Source: Minisyncoccota bacterium (GTDB lineage Bacteria > Patescibacteriota > Minisyncoccia > Phycocordibacterales > UBA1006). Taken from it: a stretch of DNA of 14,121 nt. The notes below the pieces were generated by a model. That model worked only from the letters and a program-made list of their open reading frames with translations, did not search any database and was not told the origin of the DNA. Below are positions 1-5,827 of this stretch, in pieces. How positions within the stretch are numbered: the first letter of the stretch is position 1; each line of letters opens with the position of its first letter. The stretch covers positions 1 to 14,121 of the forward strand of contig CALBVO010000056.1 in assembly GCA_937970115.1 (NCBI GenBank), written 5' to 3'. A program made the position numbers and the translations under genes.

Positions 1-369
1 CAGTGGCGCATTTTCTGATGTCAGAAATGTATCACCCACCTTTACACCCTTTGGCATTACGATATATCGTCGTTCTCCATCTGCATAACAAACAAGAGAA
101 ATAAATGCCGATCGGTTTGGATCGTACTCAACAGTTTCAATTTTTGCTGGAATATCGTGTTTATTGTACAAGAAGTCAATTTTTCGATATTTTCGCTTGT
201 TACCTCCACCTTTATGTCGAGTAGTAATCCGACCTTGACTATTTCGTCCCCCATTTCGCTTGATACCTTTCGTCAGAGACTTATTTGGTTTTGAAGCGGT
301 TAGAGTATTTCGATAATCAAGAGTTACCATATTACGCCGTGATGGCGATGTTGGTTTATATGTTTTCAT
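1..369 (-). CDS. rplB: 50S ribosomal protein L2, N-terminal part (cut by window edge)
   Basis: The first 123 residues of L2, a core 23S rRNA-binding protein needed for subunit association and peptidyl-transferase assembly. The translation begins MKTYKPTSPSRRNMVT and includes the L2 hallmarks SKPNKSLTKG, GRNSQGRITTRHKGGGNKRKYR and DPNRSAFISLVCYADGERRYI. The frame is open to base 1, so roughly the C-terminal half lies outside the window. The ATG is at 367-369 and is preceded by an AT-only stretch with no Shine-Dalgarno sequence. It is the last gene visible in the tuf-rpsJ-rplC-rplD-rplW-rplB series and follows rplW after 62 bases. Identity is certain; only the C-terminus is unseen. Confidence 0.95.
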   Translation of the reverse strand, partial: MKTYKPTSPSRRNMVTLDYRNTLTASKPNKSLTKGIKRNGGRNSQGRITTRHKGGGNKRKYRKIDFLYNKHDIPAKIETVEYDPNRSAFISLVCYADGERRYIVMPKGVKVGDTFLTSENAPL

Positions 370-431
370 AATTTTATATAAATATATGTCAGTAATTATC
401 AGCTACTGAAACTTTAATTGATAGTATGGAA
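370..431 (-). other. rplW-rplB intercistronic spacer with small hairpin
   Basis: A 62-base gap inside the ribosomal operon. It contains an inverted repeat, TCAGTA (389-394) and TACTGA (404-409), around a 9-base loop. No T-tract follows on the minus strand, so it is not an intrinsic terminator. It could be a processing or mRNA-stability element. The remainder up to the rplB ATG is AT-rich and carries no ribosome binding site. Confidence 0.4.
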
Positions 432-761
432 CTAGGCAAGTTCAATAGTATCTCCTTTTTTAAGAGTTACCATAGCTTTCTTCGTTCCTTTTTGGTGAAC
501 TTTTCGTCCACGTTTCATAACTTTTCGAGGTTTTGCATTCACTACATTTACTGAAATTGGCGTAACTTTGTACTTTTCAATAATTGCATTTTTAATTTGA
601 ATTTTATTTGCTCGAGTAGCTACGTTAAACGTAAATACGTTATCTTCTGAAATCATTGCGGCTTTCTCAGTAATTCGTGGATCAATAATAACCCATGAAA
701 GATCTTGAGAAACATCTCCTCCTTCAGATTTTTTAGTTGAATCTTTTTTAAACAATGCCAT
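432..761 (-). CDS. rplW: 50S ribosomal protein L23
   Basis: L23 (109 aa) sits at the exit of the ribosomal peptide tunnel, where in other bacteria it docks trigger factor and SRP. The core is recognisable: DPRITEKAAMISEDNVFTFNV (residues about 27-48, the usual P.(I/V)TEK motif), KIQIKNAIIEKYKVTPISVNVVN, and the basic loop KPRKVMKRGRKVHQKGTKKAMVTL. The first ~22 residues are a charged Lys/Ser/Asp extension ahead of the family core. The gene lies 2 bases downstream of rplD, so translation is probably coupled. No Shine-Dalgarno sequence precedes the ATG. Confidence 0.95.
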   Translation of the reverse strand: MALFKKDSTKKSEGGDVSQDLSWVIIDPRITEKAAMISEDNVFTFNVATRANKIQIKNAIIEKYKVTPISVNVVNAKPRKVMKRGRKVHQKGTKKAMVTLKKGDTIELA

Positions 762-763
762 AT

Positions 764-1429
764 CTATTTATTAGTTAGTTTTGTTTGTAAAAATTCGACC
801 ACTTGTTCTGGATTTGCAACAACCAAATATCGGTTATTCATAACATCCAAAACGTTAATATTTTCTGGTGCAGCTAATGAAACATGGAAAAGGTTCTTTG
901 CTCCATTTTTCAATTCATCAGTGATTTCAGAAATCATAAATGCGTTATTGTGCTTTTGTGTGTTTAAGGTTTCAAAACCCTTAACTGTAGCAAATGCTTC
1001 AAATGTCGCTTTCATGTCTTTTGTTTTTCCTGATACCTTATCAAAACCATCAACAAACAAAATTTGTCCGTCTCGTAGTTTTTGTGATAATGCAACAAGA
1101 AGTGCCTTGCGACGCATTTTTACGTTAATTTTTTTATCGTAATTTCGGTCGTTTCGTGGTCCGAAGGTGATTCCCCCACCAGCCCAAATTGGAGACCGTT
1201 TTGACCCATGACGAGCCTGTCCAGTTCCCTTTTGACGCCAAGGTTTTCGCCCTCCACCTCGTACTTCTGATCGGTCTTTGGTATGAGCAGTATTGGCACG
1301 TGAATTTGATTGCATTCCAACAAAAACTTGGTGAACCAAGTCACTGTTCCAATTAAGCCCAAAAACGTTTTCTGGAAGATCGATAGTTCGAGCTTCTTTT
1401 CCCTTATGATCGTATACTTTCGTTTTCAT
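764..1429 (-). CDS. rplD: 50S ribosomal protein L4
   Basis: L4 (221 aa) is an early-assembling 23S-binding protein whose extended loop lines the exit tunnel. The signature loop is intact: HTKDRSEVRGGGRKPWRQKG, then GTGQARHGSKRSPIWAGGG and TFGPRNDRNY, around residues 50-95. It is followed by the globular part with MRRKALLVALSQKL. In Gammaproteobacteria L4 also represses the S10 operon; nothing here shows whether that applies. The gene follows rplC by 14 bases and precedes rplW by 2. The start is ATG behind an ATTAATTATT leader with no Shine-Dalgarno. Plus-strand open frames inside it are shadows. Confidence 0.95.
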   Translation of the reverse strand: MKTKVYDHKGKEARTIDLPENVFGLNWNSDLVHQVFVGMQSNSRANTAHTKDRSEVRGGGRKPWRQKGTGQARHGSKRSPIWAGGGITFGPRNDRNYDKKINVKMRRKALLVALSQKLRDGQILFVDGFDKVSGKTKDMKATFEAFATVKGFETLNTQKHNNAFMISEITDELKNGAKNLFHVSLAAPENINVLDVMNNRYLVVANPEQVVEFLQTKLTNK

Positions 1430-1443
1430 AATAATTAATGAGC

Positions 1444-2061
1444 TTATCGAGAAACTACCTCAAGCAAGGTTCCTCGCTTTCCTGGTAGTGCTCCTTTTAC
1501 CAATAATTGTCCGTTTTTCGCATCAACCGCAACAACCTCAAGGTTTTTTACAGTGATTCGATCAGAACCCATTCGACCGGCCATACGAGTACCTTTAAAT
1601 ACTCGCTGTGGACCTGTTGCCCCAATAGACCCAGCACGACGTGTATCGTGTCGGTGTCCATGTGAAGTAGGTGCTCCAGAGAAACCATGTCGTTTCACTG
1701 GACCTTGGAATCCTTTACCTTTAGAGATTCCTGAAACAGCAACGATATCTCCAGCCTCGAAAACTGAAGCATCAAGGGTATCTCCAACCTGTAGTTCAGA
1801 TATTTCGTCGTTTTTTAGTCGAAACTCTTTTGCAAACCGGAAATTTCCTTTGTCACCAAAATGACCTCGTTGTGCTTTATTTATATTTTTTTCTTTTCGT
1901 TTTCCTGAGGCAATTTGTATTGCATTGTATCCATCAGTTTCTACTGATTTAATTTGCGTTACTGCTGCCTGTGGAACAGAAATGATAGTTGCCGGAACAA
2001 CAACTCCATCTTCATTAAAGAATTGAGTCATTTGTTCCTTTGTTCCTAGAATAAATTTCAT
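1444..2061 (-). CDS. rplC: 50S ribosomal protein L3
   Basis: L3 (205 aa from this start) nucleates 50S assembly and reaches the peptidyl-transferase centre. Diagnostic blocks are GISKGKGFQGPVKRHGFSG, then APTSHGHRHDTRRAGSIGA and RVFKGTRMAGRMGSDRITV, at about residues 110-175. I chose the ATG at 2059-2061 (MKFILGTKEQMTQ) because L3 proteins begin near this motif and a good GAGGTG sequence lies upstream, at a long 13-base spacing. The open frame extends 11 codons further to a GTG at 2092-2094, but that extension would encode the GAGGTG itself and has no ribosome site. This is one of only two genes here with a clear Shine-Dalgarno-like sequence. Unusually, a gap of about 465 bases separates it from rpsJ. 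Confidence 0.94.
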   Translation of the reverse strand: MKFILGTKEQMTQFFNEDGVVVPATIISVPQAAVTQIKSVETDGYNAIQIASGKRKEKNINKAQRGHFGDKGNFRFAKEFRLKNDEISELQVGDTLDASVFEAGDIVAVSGISKGKGFQGPVKRHGFSGAPTSHGHRHDTRRAGSIGATGPQRVFKGTRMAGRMGSDRITVKNLEVVAVDAKNGQLLVKGALPGKRGTLLEVVSR

Positions 2062-2110
2062 AATTTTGTTACGACACCTCAATTCCTCTCGCACGTCATT
2101 GAATCAAAAA

Positions 2111-2218
2111 TTATTCGTTGTAACTTGTAGAGATTTTATCACCTATGCGGTGCATGGGCTCAAAAATCTCTCCTACGTTTCGCTGTAAAATTTTTAATTC
2201 ATCTTGTACGATCATCAT
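2111..2218 (-). CDS. Possible 35-residue small ORF upstream of rplC (speculative)
   Basis: An ATG-started frame of 35 codons plus TAA lies in the rpsJ-rplC gap and ends 49 bases before the rplC start. The peptide begins MMIVQDELKILQRN and ends DKISTSYNE. It is charged and could form a helix, and I do not recognise it. An in-frame TAA lies shortly upstream, so it is not the tail of a longer gene. There is no clear Shine-Dalgarno sequence, but a promoter-like pair (TTGTAG, 17 bases, TATACT) lies about 30 bases upstream. The same DNA can fold: 2129-2137 pairs with 2163-2171, with CACC/GGTG nested inside. It could be a leader peptide, a real small protein, or chance. Confidence 0.25.
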   Translation of the reverse strand: MMIVQDELKILQRNVGEIFEPMHRIGDKISTSYNE

Positions 2219-2249
2219 CTCAATATCGTTTTAGATATAAGAAATATAG

Positions 2250-2278
2250 AGTATATGTAGAATTTAAAATGACTACAA
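2250..2278 (-). promoter_or_regulatory. Candidate promoter internal to the ribosomal operon, upstream of rplC
   Basis: On the minus strand TTGTAG (2273-2278) and TATACT (2250-2255) are separated by 17 bases. The -10 box matches 5 of 6 consensus bases and the -35 box 3 of 6. Its position would let rplC-rplD-rplW-rplB be transcribed separately from tuf-rpsJ. The match is modest in AT-rich DNA. Confidence 0.35.
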
Positions 2279-2297
2279 ATAATTATATTCTTTCTAT

Positions 2298-2340
2298 ATG
2301 TTCATACCGAAGACAAAAGATGTCTTCGGTATTGGAACAT
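2298..2340 (-). other. Long imperfect hairpin between rpsJ and rplC
   Basis: Seventeen base pairs in total: ATGTTC plus ATACCGAAGAC on the left and the complementary bases on the right, interrupted by a 2-base bulge (2333-2334), with loop AAAAGAT. This is the strongest structure in the operon interior. No U-tract follows, so RNA processing, stability or protein binding is more likely than termination. Confidence 0.55.
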
Positions 2341-2526
2341 CTAATTGGTTGACTCTCGCCAACATTAGTTAATAAATAATTCCTTTCTCAAACATAAGTA
2401 TTGGAATTTTTTGTTACCACGGCGCTCGGATAATATACAAAACATCACTTTGTGCTGCTTTGATATATTACTCCTCGCTTGTGGTAATACGTGTGTTGTT
2501 GTTTATTCCTGTAAAACAGGAAACTT

Positions 2527-2853
2527 TTACATCATCTTTACGTCGATATCGACTCCAGATGGAAGATTCATATTTGTTAACGCTTCTACAACCTTAGGAG
2601 TAGGATTGATAATATCAATCAGTCGTTTGTGAACACGTGTTTCAAATTGTTCTCGTGCATCTTTGTAAACAAATGATGCTCGATTAACCGTATATTTTTT
2701 AATTTCGGTTGGAAGAGGAATCGGACCTCGTGTCTCGGCTTCGTAGGTTGCTGCAGTATCCATAATCTGTTTAACAGATGTATCTAGGATTTTGCTTTCA
2801 TACGCACGAACTCGAATTCGTAATGTCGATTCTCCTTTTTTTTCAGCTGCCAT
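2527..2853 (-). CDS. rpsJ: 30S ribosomal protein S10
   Basis: S10 (108 aa), a 30S head protein that also acts as transcription factor NusE with NusB. Diagnostic sequence: LRIRVRAYESKILDTSVKQI, then ETRGPIPLPTEIKKYTVNR, FVYKDAREQFETRVHKRLI and DIINPTPKVVEALTNMNLPSGVDIDV. Length is normal apart from a short charged N-terminus (MAAEKKGES). It lies 30 bases downstream of tuf, the classic str/S10 junction, so the two are almost certainly cotranscribed. There is no Shine-Dalgarno before the ATG. Downstream, the usual tight link to rplC is replaced by a long structured gap. Confidence 0.96.
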   Translation of the reverse strand: MAAEKKGESTLRIRVRAYESKILDTSVKQIMDTAATYEAETRGPIPLPTEIKKYTVNRASFVYKDAREQFETRVHKRLIDIINPTPKVVEALTNMNLPSGVDIDVKMM

Positions 2854-2869
2854 AGTGGCACATTATTAC

Positions 2870-2887
2870 TTAGACCCGCGGGTTTAA
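2870..2887. repeat. GC-rich palindrome spanning the tuf stop codon
   Basis: TTAGACCCGCGGGTTTAA is self-complementary over 18 bases except for one G-T position. It includes the tuf stop codon and lies in the 30-base tuf-rpsJ spacer. It can fold as a 7-bp stem with a CGCG loop. No T-run follows, so a processing or translational-coupling role is more plausible than termination. Confidence 0.4.
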
Positions 2888-4077
2888 GCAATAATTTTAG
2901 TAACAACTCCTGCCCCTACTGTTCGTCCCCCTTCTCGAACAGCGAATCGTGCGTTGTCATTAAGTGCTACTGGTACTCCTAGTTTTACCTTTAGAGTTAC
3001 GGTATCTCCTGGCATTACCATTTCTGTTCCTTCTGGAAGCTCAATTTCTCCTGTTACGTCCGTAGTTCGGATATAGAATTGAGGTTTGTAACCTTTAAAG
3101 AATGGTGTGTGTCGTCCTCCTTCTTCTTTCTTCAAAACATAAATTTCAGCTTCGAATTCAGTATGTGGAGTAATCGATCCTGTTTCAGCAAGAACTTGCC
3201 CACGGGTAATATCATCTTTTTTAAGACCTCGTACAAGAATCCCTGCATTATCTCCAGCAAGACCTTCTTGAAGTTGCTTGTTAAACATTTCAACTCCAGT
3301 AACGGTTGCCTTGATTGTGTCTTTAATACCAACAATTTCGATTTCTTCTCCTACCTTAACCTTACCTTGTTCGATTTTACCTGTAACTACTGTTCCTCGA
3401 CCTTCAATTGAGAAGATGTCTTCTACTGGCATAAGGAAAGGTTTATCAAGTTCTCGAACTGGGTCTGGGAAGTGCGTATCCATTGCGTTTAGCAGGTCTA
3501 CGATTTTTGCTGCCCATTCGTCTTCGATTGAGTTTGCTTCAAGAGCCTTAACTGCTGAACCTCGGATAATTGGAGTATTTTCTCCATCAAAGTTGTATTT
3601 TGTTAGAAGTTCTTTAAGTTCTTCTTCTACAAGCTCAACCATTTCTTCATCATCCATGATGTCCATTTTGTTGATAAATACTACCAGTCGATCAACTCCA
3701 ACTTGTGATGCAAGAAGGATGTGTTCTCGTGTTTGTGGCATAGGACCATCAGTCGCAGCACATACAATAATTGCACCATCCATTTGAGCTGCACCAGTAA
3801 TCATGTTTTTAATATAATCCGCGTGACCTGGCGCATCGATGTGTGCGTAGTGACGAGTAGCTGTTTCATATTCGTTGTGTGAAATTGAAATAGTAATTCC
3901 TCGTTCTCGTTCTTCTGGAGCGTTATCAATATCTGCAACGTCCTTAAGTTTGTTGTTTTCTGGATCCATCATGTGTGAAACATGTGAGATCGCAGCAGTA
4001 AGAGTAGTTTTACCGTGGTCAACGTGACCGATAGTACCTACGTTTACGTGAGTTTTATCTCGGTTAAATTCTGCCAT
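2884..4077 (-). CDS. tuf: Elongation factor Tu
   Basis: EF-Tu (397 aa) is the GTPase that delivers aminoacyl-tRNA to the ribosomal A site. All GTPase motifs are visible: G1 GHVDHGKT (17-24), G2 RGITI (59-63), G3 DAPGH (81-85) and G4 NKMD (136-139). Domains II and III follow with FLMPVEDIFSIEGRGTVVTG, GLKKDDITRGQVLA and the C-terminal ARFAVREGGRTVGAGVVTKI. The G3 residue that is Cys in E. coli (DCPGH) is Ala here. Length is standard. It heads the tuf-rpsJ unit, has its own strong promoter about 200 bases upstream, and no Shine-Dalgarno. Of its 16 Arg codons I read 14 as CGA and 2 as CGT, an unusual bias for a highly expressed bacterial gene. Confidence 0.98.
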   Translation of the reverse strand: MAEFNRDKTHVNVGTIGHVDHGKTTLTAAISHVSHMMDPENNKLKDVADIDNAPEERERGITISISHNEYETATRHYAHIDAPGHADYIKNMITGAAQMDGAIIVCAATDGPMPQTREHILLASQVGVDRLVVFINKMDIMDDEEMVELVEEELKELLTKYNFDGENTPIIRGSAVKALEANSIEDEWAAKIVDLLNAMDTHFPDPVRELDKPFLMPVEDIFSIEGRGTVVTGKIEQGKVKVGEEIEIVGIKDTIKATVTGVEMFNKQLQEGLAGDNAGILVRGLKKDDITRGQVLAETGSITPHTEFEAEIYVLKKEEGGRHTPFFKGYKPQFYIRTTDVTGEIELPEGTEMVMPGDTVTLKVKLGVPVALNDNARFAVREGGRTVGAGVVTKIIA

Positions 4078-4220
4078 AATTTTTTATGTTTAGATTAATA
4101 CATTACGCGACGTTCACTGGTGATTTACATGCGCGTCTAAATCGTTAGTGTGTGTTGCATCTCGTAAGTGGTATTTGAAGTTATAAATATACTATTTTTT
4201 CAAAGCATATTCATGCAAAG

Positions 4221-4248
4221 AAAAAATCACAACAACACAAGCTGTGAT
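4221..4248 (-). other. Terminator-like hairpin at the predicted 5' end of the tuf mRNA
   Basis: On the minus strand ATCACAGC pairs with GTTGTGAT (8 bp including one G-U) around a TTGTGTT loop, followed at once by TTTTTTC. The stem begins about where the tuf promoter predicts the first transcribed base. Too close to the start to terminate RNA from that promoter, it may instead cap the 5' end of tuf mRNA or stop readthrough from further upstream. Confidence 0.5.
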
Positions 4249-4252
4249 ACGG

Positions 4253-4283
4253 AGTATATTAATTTTTTAACTCTATTTGTCAA
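4253..4283 (-). promoter_or_regulatory. tuf promoter
   Basis: A perfect TTGACA (4278-4283) lies 19 bases upstream of TATACT (4253-4258), or 16 bases upstream of the alternative TAATAT (4256-4261). The predicted start near 4246 gives a leader of about 170 bases before the tuf ATG. This is the best -35 box in the window and fits a very highly expressed gene. Confidence 0.65.
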
Positions 4284-4410
4284 GGCATTTTCCCAAAATA
4301 ATCCTTATTTTATAAGGGTTTTAAGGACATTCAGAGGTACTTCAAGTGTCTTTTATAAAGGACATTTTTGCTTCGCAAAAATGTCCTTATGAAAGCCTTA
4401 TTTATAAGAA
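4284..4410 (-). other. Non-coding stretch with competing hairpins between pilin gene and tuf promoter
   Basis: I see no gene here. A perfect 14-bp stem (4358-4371 with 4375-4388, loop TTC) is present without a following T-tract. On the minus strand the sequence AATGTCCTT occurs twice, in the 3' arm of that stem and again near 4323-4331, so the 5' arm could pair with either copy. The 3' arm could also pair with AAAAGACA just downstream. A third weak stem (4300-4308 with 4312-4320) follows. A TATAAA box at 4401-4406 could start transcription through this region. It might encode a small RNA or be a mutually exclusive-structure leader. Confidence 0.35.
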
Positions 4411-4438
4411 AAAAAGCGAAAATCACAGGTTTTCGCTT
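4411..4438 (-). terminator. Intrinsic terminator of the last pilin gene
   Basis: On the minus strand AAGCGAAAA pairs with TTTTCGCTT (9 bp, arms 4430-4438 and 4414-4422) around a 7-base loop, followed by a T-run and TTCTTATAAA. It starts 13 bases after the stop of the pilin gene ending at 4451 and separates it from tuf. Confidence 0.85.
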
Positions 4439-4450
4439 GTAATACTTTTA

Positions 4451-4984
4451 TCATTCAGCTTCGATTATAATATAAAACCCTTCAGATGAATAATGACGAA
4501 AACGACCTTGAAGCTCGACACCATCGTCAAGAATATCATCAAATTTATGAAGAAGAGATAATGGGATACCTCCAGTATTATCACCAAAACTTGTACCAGG
4601 AGCATCATCATTAAAATCAAGAGCAACATCTAAATCCCCATCCCCATCAAAATCTGAACGATATACAGTAAAAGCACCGCCCCAAGCATGGCTTCTAAGA
4701 TGAAGGGGAATATTTCCATAAGGACCGTTCCATCCTGGAACACCATTACTATTAATAAAAGGGTCATTTGTGCTATTACAAAAAGGAAATACGCAATGTG
4801 GATAAGTATTAGTATCAAGATTATATAAAATAATATCAGTCTCCATTTGCCGTATTTCTGCGACCGTTTTTGCAATTTTTGCTCTATCACTTATATTTCC
4901 AATACTAGAAATTATTATTGTTGATAATACTCCAATAATAGCAATAACAACTAATAATTCTATAAGTGTAAATCCTTTTTTCAT
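4451..4984 (-). CDS. Type IV pilin-like / GspG-type pseudopilin, paralog A
   Basis: A 177-aa class III (prepilin-type) protein. Residues 1-4 MKKG form the short leader, with cleavage expected before F5; F5TLIELLVVIAIIGVLST gives the conserved Glu at mature +5 and the hydrophobic helix. The ectodomain shares with two neighbours a CX4C pair (YPHCVFPFCN), then DPFINSNGVPGWNGPYGN and HAWGGAFTVYRSD. A DFDGDGDLD segment resembles a DxDxDG calcium loop. The GWNGPYG...WGG pattern recalls the GPY...DPWG region of GspG pseudopilins. The C-terminus (NTGGIPLSLLHKFDDILDDG) is also shared. TATACT ends 6 bases before the ATG, so the mRNA should be leaderless, and a terminator follows. Exact pilus role is unknown. 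Confidence 0.85.
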   Translation of the reverse strand: MKKGFTLIELLVVIAIIGVLSTIIISSIGNISDRAKIAKTVAEIRQMETDIILYNLDTNTYPHCVFPFCNSTNDPFINSNGVPGWNGPYGNIPLHLRSHAWGGAFTVYRSDFDGDGDLDVALDFNDDAPGTSFGDNTGGIPLSLLHKFDDILDDGVELQGRFRHYSSEGFYIIIEAE

Positions 4985-4990
4985 AGCTAT

Positions 4991-4996
4991 AGTATA
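4991..4996 (-). promoter_or_regulatory. -10 box giving a leaderless pilin mRNA (paralog A)
   Basis: TGCTATACT, an extended -10 box, ends 6 bases before the ATG, so the predicted first transcribed base is at or next to the A of ATG. A run of nine T residues between the map stop codon and this box may belong to a weak map terminator. No good -35 box is seen. Confidence 0.55.
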
Positions 4997-5007
4997 GCAA
5001 AAAAAAA

Positions 5008-5775
5008 TTATGTCTTGGTTAAGATTTCTGGGCCATTTCCTGTGATCAATACGGTATGTTCAACATGTGCAGAACATGCCCCATCCGCTGTAACAACCGT
5101 ATACTGATCATCCAAAAAATGAACATCTGAGGTTCCGAGGTTAAACATCGGTTCAATCGCAATAACCATTCCTGGTTTTAGTCTTGCTCCTGTTCCTGGT
5201 TTTCCATAATTTGGTACATAAGGATCTTCATGAATAGCTACTCCTACTCCATGACCGGAAAGCTCACGAACATTTCCGTATTTCTTATTATTAAATGATT
5301 CAATGGCATAACCAATATCACCTACCGTATTTCCAGGTTGTGCAGCCGCAATTCCTAATGCAAGTGCCTGATATGCATCTGCAACAAGTTGTTTTTTATC
5401 ATCAGAAACCTCACCCACGATCACTGTTCGTGCAGAATCCGTGAACATGTTTTTATATTTAACACCTAAATCAATTGATACGAGATCGCCTTCTTTTATT
5501 ACCATGTCTTTAGTTGGAATACCATGAACGATGACTTCGTTAATTGATACGCAGAGGCTGGCTGGATATTTCGGATAGGTATGATCAGGCTGATAATCCA
5601 AAAAGGCTGGAATTGCATTTGCCTGCCGAACTAATCGATCTGCCTCATTGTTTAATTCTATTGCGGTCATTCCTGGTTTAATAAATACCTCTAATGTATT
5701 TAATATTTCTGCATGAATTTTCCCCATTTCACGTAAAATTTCAATTTGTTCTGGAGTTTTAATAATAATTCCCAT
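5008..5775 (-). CDS. map: Type I methionine aminopeptidase
   Basis: MetAP (255 aa) removes N-terminal Met from nascent proteins in the cytosol. The two-metal site is complete by alignment to the family: D102 (SIDLGV), D113 (FTDSAR), H175 (SGHGVG), E208 (AIEPMF) and E239 (HVEHTVLIT); H84 (VHGIP) is the substrate-contacting His. There is no N-terminal zinc-finger extension, which indicates type Ia. The start MGIIIKTPEQIEILREMGKI matches the family. It lies between two pilin genes and has its own extended -10 (TGTTAGGAT, 8 bases before ATG), preceded by the terminator of the pilin upstream, so it looks monocistronic. A weak AGGA 9 bases upstream could be a ribosome site. Confidence 0.96.
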   Translation of the reverse strand: MGIIIKTPEQIEILREMGKIHAEILNTLEVFIKPGMTAIELNNEADRLVRQANAIPAFLDYQPDHTYPKYPASLCVSINEVIVHGIPTKDMVIKEGDLVSIDLGVKYKNMFTDSARTVIVGEVSDDKKQLVADAYQALALGIAAAQPGNTVGDIGYAIESFNNKKYGNVRELSGHGVGVAIHEDPYVPNYGKPGTGARLKPGMVIAIEPMFNLGTSDVHFLDDQYTVVTADGACSAHVEHTVLITGNGPEILTKT

Positions 5776-5783
5776 ATAGCGTT

Positions 5784-5789
5784 ATCCTA
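5784..5789 (-). promoter_or_regulatory. Possible extended -10 box of map
   Basis: TGTTAGGAT ends 8 bases before the map ATG; TAGGAT matches 4 of 6 -10 bases. It follows the T-run of the previous terminator directly. It fits the short -10-to-ATG spacing of its neighbours but is a weaker match, and the AGGA within it could equally be a ribosome site. Confidence 0.35.
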
Positions 5790-5800
5790 ACAAAAAATAA

Positions 5801-5820
5801 AAAGAAGGCGAGCCTTCTTT
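5801..5820 (-). terminator. Intrinsic terminator of the divergent pilin gene
   Basis: AAAGAAGG pairs with CCTTCTTT around a CGAG loop (CTCG on the minus strand), followed on the minus strand by TTTATTTTTT. It begins 7 bases after the pilin stop at 5828 and abuts the map promoter region. Confidence 0.85.
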
Positions 5821-5827
5821 TTTATTT

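Larger units (their letters stand above)
2219..2526 (-). other. Long rpsJ-rplC gap with a strong hairpin
   Basis: About 310 bases with no convincing gene, in a place where most bacteria have only a short spacer. Seen directly: a small hairpin just after rpsJ (TTCCTG 2506-2511 with CAGGAA 2517-2522); a long hairpin whose 11-bp perfect core is 2304-2314 paired with 2322-2332, extended by ATGTTC (2298-2303) pairing GAACAT (2335-2340) across a 2-base bulge; and a promoter-like pair at 2250-2278. Neither strand has a T-tract after the long hairpin, so it is not a standard terminator. Tiny frames of 23-26 codons occur but have no support. Confidence 0.5.

Noticed and set aside
1553..1864. Plus-strand open frame inside rplC
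   Set aside because: Antisense shadow of conserved L3 sequence, rich in Pro/Arg/Cys from reverse reading; no support of its own.
2340..2460. Short minus-strand frames of 23-26 codons (one starting MLARVNQLD, one MFCILSERR) in the rpsJ-rplC gap
   Set aside because: Very short, no ribosome site, and one is mostly the hairpin arms read as codons.
3278..3787. Plus-strand open frame of 169 codons inside tuf
   Set aside because: It is the Ser/Thr-rich antisense shadow of a certain EF-Tu gene; no ribosome site or recognisable domain.
4168..4392. Plus-strand open frame of 74 codons upstream of tuf
   Set aside because: It runs through the tuf promoter, leader hairpin and the 14-bp stem; low-complexity Phe/Asn-rich translation and no ribosome site.
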